This document shows positions 1 through 4,906 of a stretch of DNA of 6,055 nt, one piece after another. The stretch spans positions 1 to 6,055 of the forward strand of contig JAEWML010000116.1 in the NCBI GenBank assembly GCA_023393155.1, read 5' to 3'. Numbering within the stretch: position 1 is the first letter of the stretch; every line of letters starts with the position of its first letter. The notes beneath the pieces are model-generated. The model was not told where the DNA came from. It saw only the letters and a list, made by a program, of their open reading frames with translations, and searched no databases. Both the position numbers and the translations under genes were made by a program. This stretch comes from Bacillota bacterium. GTDB taxonomy: Bacteria > Bacillota > Clostridia > Oscillospirales > Oscillospiraceae.

Positions 1-698
1 ACGGATTCGCCATAGCGGTCATAAATCACCGCCAGCGTCTCGTCCGGCTGGGAAACGGGAAGCTGTTCCACCACTGCGTAATACGCCCCGCTATTTCCTC
101 CTCCGCTTCCGAAAAAGTGTCCATCTCTCTGTGTAACGGCAGAGGTCTGATACTTCAGGTCAAGACCGTGCGTTGCGTAGCCAAAAAGGTTTTTGCCGTA
201 ATTACAGTAGAACAGGCCCACGCTTCCCGTTTCTCCGTCCGCCGACGGGTCCAGCCCCACCTTGTAAATCCGCAGGATATTGTCTCCCACCTCTGCCCGG
301 ATGTCTACCTCCTGTTCCAAGGCATATTGGCCCCGTGAAGCAAAAGAACTGGTCTGGGGCGCAACGCGGGCCTGCAAACCCGACAGCACATTGCCCAGCA
401 GCGGCCAGGTGAACAAAAGCGTGGCGCACAGCAGAACCGTTATAATCAGGCTCACCCGGCTCAGCACCAGCCAGCCCAGAGGATACGCCCGGTTCAGCGC
501 CACGCCGATCTCCTCCGGGCTGCCCATGGCGGCGGCGGCCCGCTCCTCAGCTTCCTCGCCTGTGTAGCCCGCCTCCATCAATACGGCAGCGTGGTCCTCC
601 ATGTGGCCCTCCAGCTCCCGGCGGATGTCCGCCTTCTCCTCCGGCGTGGCGTGGCGCACACAGGCCACCACCCGGTCGCAAAATTCCTGCCCGCTCAT
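1..698 (-). CDS. HAAS/DUF1700-like single-pass membrane protein, partner of PadR (3' end cut by window)
   Basis: The visible part is 232 codons and runs off the left edge with no stop. Residues 1-70 form a charged cytoplasmic helical domain (start MSGQEFCDRV, then repeated acidic and basic helices, ending GSPEEIGVALNRAYPLG). This matches the small HAAS/DUF1700 or 'permease prefix' domain usually encoded just after a padR gene. One hydrophobic segment follows at about 74-106, and the rest (about 107 onwards) should lie outside the cell; I do not recognise that part. The ATG at 698 lies five bases after the padR stop, so the two are surely co-transcribed. A GTG at 707 in the same frame overlaps that stop as GTGA and would add three residues; neither start has a clear Shine-Dalgarno. 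In known pairs PadR represses the operon and the membrane protein is thought to act in envelope stress or signalling; its exact role here is inferred only from this context. Confidence 0.8.
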   Translation of the reverse strand, partial: MSGQEFCDRVVACVRHATPEEKADIRRELEGHMEDHAAVLMEAGYTGEEAEERAAAAMGSPEEIGVALNRAYPLGWLVLSRVSLIITVLLCATLLFTWPLLGNVLSGLQARVAPQTSSFASRGQYALEQEVDIRAEVGDNILRIYKVGLDPSADGETGSVGLFYCNYGKNLFGYATHGLDLKYQTSAVTQRDGHFFGSGGGNSGAYYAVVEQLPVSQPDETLAVIYDRYGES

Positions 699-703
699 CG
701 TCT

Positions 704-1045
704 TCACGCCGGGGCAAGGCCCGCGCCGAAGCGCAGCACCGCGTTCACGGCCCCGGCATAGGTCTGCCACGCGCCCTCCTCCGTCCGCAGCCGCTCCGCG
801 CCCTTTTTCGTCAGGTGGTAATATTTTCGGGTCCGCCCCGTGGGGGCCTCCTGCAAATACGCCTCCACCGCTCCGTCCTTTTCCAATCCGTGGAGGATGG
901 GGTACAGCGTCCCCTCCTTCATGTCAAAGGTATGCTCCGAGCGGCGGGCCAGCTCCACAATCATCTGATAGCCGTACATATCCTCTCCCGCCAGCAGCGA
1001 CAGCGCCAGCAGGGCGGTATGCTCCATATTCTTCCGCTTTTCCAC
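704..1045 (-). CDS. PadR-family transcriptional regulator
   Basis: This is a 113-residue DNA-binding repressor of the PadR winged-helix family. Counting from the GTG start, the family signatures are MYGYQMI (23-29) after the first helix, EGTLYPILHGLEKDG (44-58) across the recognition helix and its turn, and GRTRKYYHLTKKG (70-82) in the wing. The tail after about 85 is short, as in the minimal PadR subfamily, which dimerises through its C-terminal helix. Start choice: an ATG at 1051 is in frame, but the AGGAGG at 1053-1058 is only one base from it, whereas the GTG at 1045 sits seven bases from the same site, so I prefer the GTG. The gene is first in an operon with the HAAS-like membrane protein and has its own strong promoter. 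Autorepression is typical of the family and fits the repeats in the promoter. The ligand or signal is unknown. Confidence 0.93.
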   Translation of the reverse strand: MEKRKNMEHTALLALSLLAGEDMYGYQMIVELARRSEHTFDMKEGTLYPILHGLEKDGAVEAYLQEAPTGRTRKYYHLTKKGAERLRTEEGAWQTYAGAVNAVLRFGAGLAPA

Positions 1046-1052
1046 AGCCATG

Positions 1053-1058
1053 CCTCCT
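1053..1058 (-). promoter_or_regulatory. Shine-Dalgarno of padR, decides the GTG start
   Basis: The minus strand reads AGGAGG, a full match to the anti-16S consensus. It is seven bases from the GTG at 1045 but only one base from the ATG at 1051, so spacing favours the GTG. Confidence 0.75.
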
Positions 1059-1102
1059 ATACCTCGTATCTCGATGCCTTAACTATACCTTGCCATTCGA
1101 TG
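1058..1102. repeat. two imperfect direct repeats in the padR promoter/leader, candidate operator
   Basis: On the plus strand, 1058-1076 and 1084-1102 share TATACCT, one G, and TCGATG at the same positions (14 of 19 identical), with copies offset by 26 bp, about two and a half helical turns. The upstream copy covers the -35/-10 spacer and most of the -10 box; the other covers the expected transcription start and touches the Shine-Dalgarno. The second copy also contains the small dyad ATAC-CTC-GTAT at 1059-1069. The placement suits autorepression by PadR, but binding is inferred. Confidence 0.45.
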
Positions 1103-1110
1103 TATGTCAA
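1082..1110 (-). promoter_or_regulatory. sigma-A type promoter of the padR operon
   Basis: The minus strand carries a perfect -35 TTGACA (1110 down to 1105), a 17-base spacer and a -10 TATAGT (1087 down to 1082). The predicted transcription start is near 1075, giving a leader of about 30 bases before the GTG start. This is the strongest-looking promoter in the left half. Confidence 0.8.
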
Positions 1111-1112
1111 GC

Positions 1113-1150
1113 AAAATCTGCGCCGCCGGGTATCCGGCGGCGCAGGTTTT
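1113..1150 (-). terminator. intrinsic terminator of the tmcAL-lipoprotein unit (near-symmetric, possibly bidirectional)
   Basis: A perfect 12-bp GC-rich inverted repeat (1118-1129 with 1134-1145) closes a four-base loop. AAAA and TTTT flank it on the plus strand, so the stem can extend by one wobble and four A-T pairs. Read on the minus strand the stem is followed by ATTTTGCTT, a short U-tract. It begins 15 bases after the lipoprotein stop codon and ends just before the -35 box of padR, separating the two leftward units. Confidence 0.8.
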
Positions 1151-1160
1151 AAAGTCGATC

Positions 1161-2096
1161 TCAAGGGGCGGTCTTCGCCGCGCCTCCCGCATCCTTGGAA
1201 ATGTTCAGCAGAAGTCTGCCGTCTTCGCTGAGATAGGGCTCCAAAAAGTCCCAGTCAAGGACAAAGGTCTGCTCTCCCGCGGCGTAGCTGGCCATTCCAT
1301 AGGCCGAAAAAACCACCGTCATGCCTTTGTCGGAAAATGTTACCGCATAGTCGGGCCACTGGGCGGCGATGCTCTGATAGTCCTCCCAATACATCTCCGT
1401 AGGCGATTCAAAACCATTTTCGGCGGCCCGTGCGTCGGCCTGCCGGATAATTTCCTCCGTCACCGCCGCCTGAAATTTCTCGGAGTCCTCCCCCAGCGCC
1501 GCCGGGTGAAGAAAACGGCCGGTCTGCAAATCAAAGTTCCAGCCTAAGAAAACGGAATTGGGGTGGGCGCCGCCGGTATAGCTGTAATATGCCCCGCCAA
1601 TGCTGATCAGCCGGTCCGTCCGCCAGGAGGTATAGGTGAACTCCTCCTCATAATTGTTGTACCAGTCGGCTTTGCTTTTCACCCGGCGAGCATAATCCTC
1701 CTCCGCCCAGTCAAGCACGCTGGAAAAATCCGTGCTCTCCAGCCAGTCTGCAAAATTGCTGTTGAACGCGGCGGCTACGTCCAGCGCCGCCTTCTCCGCC
1801 GCCGTGGCGGCAGAGTCCAGAATTTGGCCGTCCTCCGTCATCACCCGGAGCACAGGAAGCTCATAGCTGTATGAGGCCAGCGTGGTGCCGTCTTCCGCGA
1901 CGCGCGTGTCGCTTTTCCTTTCGCTCTCCAGCGCAAAGTCCAGCGTCTCCGACGCGGAGGACAGTACGCTGGTTGCCCCCATGGCGCCAAGGGACTCGTT
2001 CCCCGGTGCGGATGCCGCGCCGCCCGGGGCCGCGTTGGCACAGCCCGCCAGAAGCGCCAGAGTCAGCCCCAGCGCGGACAAAATTTGTTTTCGCAT
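1161..2096 (-). CDS. RsiV-like lipoprotein with DUF4163 and DUF3298 domains
   Basis: This predicted 311-residue lipoprotein starts MRKQILSALG and has a hydrophobic core ending in the lipobox LLAGC, so Cys19 would be lipidated and the protein anchored outside the membrane. An Ala/Gly/Ser-rich linker (20-50) precedes a DUF4163-like region (about 58-180) that ends in the hallmark YYSYTGGAHPN (170-180). A DUF3298/RsiV C-terminal-type region follows (about 195-290), with NFDLQTGR and the closing motif YAAG (271-274). Such domains occur in the lysozyme-sensing part of the anti-sigma factor RsiV and in PdaC-type deacetylases; neither a sigma-binding domain nor a deacetylase domain is present here, so the role is unknown. 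The reading frame is open back to 2171, but the ATG at 2096 has GGAG at 2104-2107 seven bases upstream and gives the signal peptide. It starts 14 bases after tmcAL stops, so it should be co-transcribed with it. Confidence 0.88.
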   Translation of the reverse strand: MRKQILSALGLTLALLAGCANAAPGGAASAPGNESLGAMGATSVLSSASETLDFALESERKSDTRVAEDGTTLASYSYELPVLRVMTEDGQILDSAATAAEKAALDVAAAFNSNFADWLESTDFSSVLDWAEEDYARRVKSKADWYNNYEEEFTYTSWRTDRLISIGGAYYSYTGGAHPNSVFLGWNFDLQTGRFLHPAALGEDSEKFQAAVTEEIIRQADARAAENGFESPTEMYWEDYQSIAAQWPDYAVTFSDKGMTVVFSAYGMASYAAGEQTFVLDWDFLEPYLSEDGRLLLNISKDAGGAAKTAP

Positions 2097-2110
2097 AGAA
2101 AATCTCCTTT

Positions 2111-3319
2111 TCAGAGGATGGCCGGTCCCTCTCTCCACTCCCGTCCGCCGGGAGGGATACGGGGCAGACACAGCCCGTACAGATCGGTACAGCGGGCCTC
2201 CAGTTCAAGGCTCCGGCGGCAGGCTTCCTCCAGCTGCCGCGCATGGGCCGGTTTCGTCAAAACCGGTAAAACGGCGGTTTCTCTCATCTTACGCAGCAAA
2301 CCCCGCCCTCGTTCCCCCGCCGCCAGCACCCGCAGATAGGGCGGGGTCTTTTGCCGGTCCTGCGCCCGCAGGCCCAAAAACGCCCACAGGGCCAGCCGCC
2401 GCAGCCGGGCATGGGGATAGCGCTTCGTCTTTGCAAGCTCGTAAAATTCCTTCAGAGACAGGGCCTGCCGCCCTGCCCGGGCCAAACGGTCGGGAAGCCC
2501 CTCGTCCGGGGCGCTGTCGGGAAGCTCCGCCCAATCTGCCGCCGTCATGGTCCTCAGGCGGGCCAAAAACGCCCGCTCCGCCAACGCGGAAAGCGGCGGC
2601 AGCGCCAGCTCCGCGCTTTGCAAAAGCTCCCGCTCCCCCGGAATCAGATAGCACGCGGCCTTTTCCCATTCGCCCCCGGCCATCCATCGGCGGGCCTGCG
2701 TGGCGGAAATGAACCGGCTGCCCTGCGGGGCGGCGGCGTCGTGATAGCCCGCGCCCTCCCGCCGCACGGTCATAGGCCGCAGGTCCGCACCCAGGCGGAG
2801 AACCGCCCGCAGATATTCTATCCCCAGATTGTTATTGGGCGTTGCCAGCAGCGCTCCCAATTCCGGTCCCGCCAGCTCCGTCACCGCCGCCTGACGGCAC
2901 GCGGCAAAAGGCAGTCCCTGGTCCAGAAATCGGCGAAGCTCCGCCCCATACTCTGTGGAATTCAGGCAGTTCGCCACGGCTTGCAGGTTCTCAATCTCCC
3001 CGCATTCGCTGCCGAAGGACAGGTGATTCACCACGCCCGTGGCCTCCAGCAAACTCACGCCGCTCATGGCAAACGTCTCCGCCGAGGATACCGCCCACAT
3101 GGTGGGCAGCTCCAAAACCAGATCCGCCCCGCCCAGCACCGCCAGCCGCGCCCGCAGCCATTTGTCGGCAATGGCAGGCGCCGCGCTCTGCACCCAGCAG
3201 CCGCTCATGCAGCAAACAATCGCCGTATCCTCCCCCAGCGCCCGCCGGGTCTGGTCAATCTGCCAGACATGCCCAGAATGAACCGGATTATACTCTACAA
3301 TAATACCAGCGGTTTCCAC
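2111..3319 (-). CDS. tmcAL: tRNA(Met) cytidine acetate ligase TmcAL (YlbM family)
   Basis: This cytoplasmic enzyme family activates acetate with ATP and transfers the acetyl group to the wobble cytidine (C34) of elongator tRNA-Met, giving ac4C. The 402-residue length is normal for the family. The nucleotidyltransferase signature is at the N-terminus, GIIVEYNPVHSGH (5-17), with the HxGH ATP site at 14-17. Further family blocks are DKWLRARLAVLGGADLVLEL (52-71), LSFGSECGEIENL (100-112), PNNNLGIEYLRAV (161-173), FISATQARRWM (203-213) and the C-terminal KRYPHARLRRL (299-309). The usual VQRGEPA stretch after the first block reads VQSAAPA (43-49), a notable change. An in-frame ATG at 3418 would add 33 unrelated residues and overlap the ackA promoter. 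The GTG at 3319, with GAGG eight bases upstream, gives the family's normal N-terminus. I could not find a convincing promoter for it between 3332 and 3495. Confidence 0.93.
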   Translation of the reverse strand: METAGIIVEYNPVHSGHVWQIDQTRRALGEDTAIVCCMSGCWVQSAAPAIADKWLRARLAVLGGADLVLELPTMWAVSSAETFAMSGVSLLEATGVVNHLSFGSECGEIENLQAVANCLNSTEYGAELRRFLDQGLPFAACRQAAVTELAGPELGALLATPNNNLGIEYLRAVLRLGADLRPMTVRREGAGYHDAAAPQGSRFISATQARRWMAGGEWEKAACYLIPGERELLQSAELALPPLSALAERAFLARLRTMTAADWAELPDSAPDEGLPDRLARAGRQALSLKEFYELAKTKRYPHARLRRLALWAFLGLRAQDRQKTPPYLRVLAAGERGRGLLRKMRETAVLPVLTKPAHARQLEEACRRSLELEARCTDLYGLCLPRIPPGGREWREGPAIL

Positions 3320-3327
3320 AGATTTCA

Positions 3328-3331
3328 CCTC
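3328..3331 (-). promoter_or_regulatory. Shine-Dalgarno of tmcAL, decides the GTG start at 3319
   Basis: The minus strand reads GAGG, followed by eight bases and then GTG at 3319. The encoded protein then begins four residues before the conserved GIIVEYNP motif, which rules against the longer frame starting at 3418. Confidence 0.7.
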
Positions 3332-3372
3332 GAACCCGTTACAAATAAGTGACAATTCGGTTAAATTGGCAG

Positions 3373-3400
3373 TTGAATCCTGAGATTTTTTTGTTATACT
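3373..3400 (+). promoter_or_regulatory. extended -10 promoter of ackA
   Basis: A -35 of TTGAAT (3373-3378), a 16-base spacer and a -10 of TATACT (3395-3400) preceded by TGT at 3392-3394 make an extended -10 promoter. The T-run at 3386-3392 lies in the spacer. The start is predicted near 3407, leaving a leader of about 90 bases before ackA. A small dyad, CAATT-N6-AATTG, lies just upstream (3353-3368) and could bind a regulator; I see no convincing CcpA (cre) site. Confidence 0.7.
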
Positions 3401-3495
3401 AAAGAGGTAGTGTGCCATTTTATGAAAAAGGGCAAACCTATTTTACATGATTTTAGGGCTGTCTGCAAGGGCCGCCCGCGGAAAGAGGAGTTACC

Positions 3496-4695
3496 ATGAA
3501 TGTTCTCGTGATTAATGCAGGAAGTTCTTCCCTGAAATACCAGCTGATGGACCCGGATACCGGTGTGGTTCTGGCCAAGGGCATTTGCGAGCGTATCGGA
3601 CTCGACGGAAAATTCACCTATAAGCCCCAGATTGAGGGCAAGGAAACCCTGAAGGCCGTGGACGTGGCCATGCCCACCCATTCCGAGGCCATTGCGGCCG
3701 TGCTGGGCGCGCTGGTGGACGAGAAAAACGGCGTCATCGGCTCCATGCAGGAGATTCAGGCGGTGGGCCATCGCGTGGTTCACGGCGGCGAGGCGTTCAA
3801 CAAGTCCGTGATGATCACCGAGGAGGTCATGAAAGCCGTGGAGGACTGCATCCCTCTGGCCCCTCTCCACAATCCCGCCAACATCACCGGCATCCGTGCC
3901 TGCGAAAAGGCCATGCCCGGCGTGCCCATGGCCGCCGTGTTCGATACCGCCTTCCACCAGACCATGCCCGCCAAGGCGTTCACCTATGCCCTGCCCTACG
4001 ACTATTACAAAACGGACAAGGTCCGGCGGTACGGGTTCCACGGCACCTCCCACATGTATGTGGCCGCCCGTGCCGCGGAAATGCTGGGCAAACCCGCCGG
4101 CGAGCTGAAAATCATCACCTGCCATCTTGGCAACGGCTCCTCCGTCACCGCCGTGGACGGTGGGAAGAGCGTGGATACCTCCATGGGCTTCACTCCCGTG
4201 GCGGGCCTGCCCATGGGCACCCGGGTCGGCGACATTGACGCGGGCATCCTCCAGTACCTGATGAACAAGTACAAGCTGGGCATCGACGAAATGCTGGACA
4301 TCCTTAACAAGAAGTCCGGCGTGATGGGCGTGTCCGGCGTGTCCTCCGACTTCCGCGATTTGGAGGAGGCCATGGAAAAGGGCAACGAGCAGGCGGCCCT
4401 TGCCATCGACATGTTCAATTACGGCGTGAAAAAGCTCATCGGCGCATACGCCGCCGCCATGGGCGGGGTGGACGCCATCGTGTTCACCGCCGGCGTGGGC
4501 GAAAACTCCCCCGAGCAGCGGGAGGAAATCGCCTCCGGCCTGGAATTCATGGGCGTGAAGATGGACCCTGAGGCCAACAAGTGCCGTGGCAAGGAGCGGG
4601 TGATCTCCGCCGCCGACTCCCGGGTAAAGGTTCTGCTGATCCCCACGGACGAGGAGCTGATGATCGCCCGGGATACCGCCGCGCTGTGCAAATAA
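3496..4695 (+). CDS. ackA: acetate kinase
   Basis: AckA reversibly transfers phosphate between ATP and acetate, giving acetyl phosphate; in fermenting Clostridia it yields ATP as acetate is excreted. The 399-residue length is normal. Every active-site block of the family is visible: [10 protein letters not shown] at 7-16 (Asn7, Ser10, Ser12, Lys14), GHRVVHGG at 91-98 (Arg93), [10 protein letters not shown] at 149-158 (Asp150), [10 protein letters not shown] at 177-186 (His182), CHLGNGSS at 209-216 (His210), [10 protein letters not shown] at 241-250 (Arg243), the ATP-site [14 protein letters not shown] at 330-343, and PTDEE at 383-387 (Glu387). The ATG has GAGGAG five bases upstream. It is the first gene rightward from the divergent intergenic region and has its own terminator, so it appears monocistronic. 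The usual partner pta, and the yceD-rpmF genes often found after ackA, are not next to it. Confidence 0.98.
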   Translation: MNVLVINAGSSSLKYQLMDPDTGVVLAKGICERIGLDGKFTYKPQIEGKETLKAVDVAMPTHSEAIAAVLGALVDEKNGVIGSMQEIQAVGHRVVHGGEAFNKSVMITEEVMKAVEDCIPLAPLHNPANITGIRACEKAMPGVPMAAVFDTAFHQTMPAKAFTYALPYDYYKTDKVRRYGFHGTSHMYVAARAAEMLGKPAGELKIITCHLGNGSSVTAVDGGKSVDTSMGFTPVAGLPMGTRVGDIDAGILQYLMNKYKLGIDEMLDILNKKSGVMGVSGVSSDFRDLEEAMEKGNEQAALAIDMFNYGVKKLIGAYAAAMGGVDAIVFTAGVGENSPEQREEIASGLEFMGVKMDPEANKCRGKERVISAADSRVKVLLIPTDEELMIARDTAALCK

Positions 4696-4724
4696 GCTTT
4701 TCTGCCTTCCTTATATAAGCGTTT

Positions 4725-4767
4725 GCTGCCCGCCGGGCCTGCTTGCAGGCTTTGGCGGGCGGCTTTT
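4725..4767 (+). terminator. intrinsic terminator of ackA
   Basis: GCTGCCCGCC (4725-4734) pairs with GGCGGGCGGC (4754-4763) with one G-U wobble. Inside it a second stem, GCCTGC-TT-GCAGGC (4737-4750), stacks through a small internal loop. TTTT follows at once and a second TTTT lies at 4772-4775. It sits 30 bases after the ackA stop codon. Confidence 0.85.
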
Positions 4768-4806
4768 CGCGTTTTGGGTCGGATGGGGCCGAATCTTTCA
4801 AACATA

Positions 4807-4835
4807 TTGCTTCTGCCGACGGCGTATGATAAAAT
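4807..4835 (+). promoter_or_regulatory. candidate promoter of the sensor gene
   Basis: TTGCTT (4807-4812), a 17-base spacer and TAAAAT (4830-4835), with TG at 4827-4828 as an extended -10, put the start near 4842. An alternative is the perfect TTGACA at 4846-4851 with CATATT at 4870-4875 (18-base spacer), which would start near 4882. The sequence alone does not decide between them. Confidence 0.5.
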
Positions 4836-4842
4836 AATGTAA

Positions 4843-4882
4843 AATTTGACAAATTCTGACGCAGTCGAGCATATTTGACGCA
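4843..4882. repeat. AATTT-GAC-AAATT dyad and TGAC repeats upstream of the sensor gene
   Basis: A perfect 5-3-5 inverted repeat covers 4843-4855. TGAC occurs at 4847, 4857 and 4876, spaced 10 and 19 bases, close to one and two helical turns. The last two copies are identical over TGACGCA (4857-4863 and 4876-4882). The cluster lies between the likely promoter and the start codon, so it is a candidate binding site for a regulator; no known regulator is recognised. Confidence 0.35.
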
Positions 4883-4906
4883 ACCGGATTGAAAGGCAGT
4901 GAGGGT

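Noticed and set aside
601..1152. Plus-strand open frame of 183 codons opposite padR
   Set aside because: It covers padR and the start of the membrane-protein gene in antisense and has a Pro/Arg/Ser-rich composition with no homology signal.
1882..2712. Plus-strand open frame of 276 codons spanning the lipoprotein-tmcAL junction
   Set aside because: It crosses two well-supported minus-strand genes and encodes a Pro/Ala/Arg-rich sequence of shadow type.
2351..3352. Plus-strand open frame of 333 codons opposite tmcAL
   Set aside because: It is antisense to tmcAL, its product is Arg/Gln/Pro-rich low complexity with no recognisable domain, and it arises from the high GC at third positions.
3320..3418. 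N-terminal extension of tmcAL to the ATG at 3418
   Set aside because: The extra 33 residues do not look like the family, overlap the ackA promoter, and have no ribosome-binding site, whereas the GTG at 3319 does.
3332..3420. Possible minus-strand promoter for tmcAL (for example TTAACC with TGTAAC)
   Set aside because: The best pairs have poor matches and a 15-base spacer; nothing stands out enough to annotate.
3394..4125. Long minus-strand open frame (243 codons) opposite ackA
   Set aside because: It is antisense to the complete, motif-verified ackA; its Gly/His-rich product is what a GC-biased gene gives in an opposite frame, and it has no plausible start signal.
4710..4719. Palindrome CTTATATAAG after ackA
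   Set aside because: It is a short AT palindrome just before the terminator stem, expected by chance and with no partner copy.
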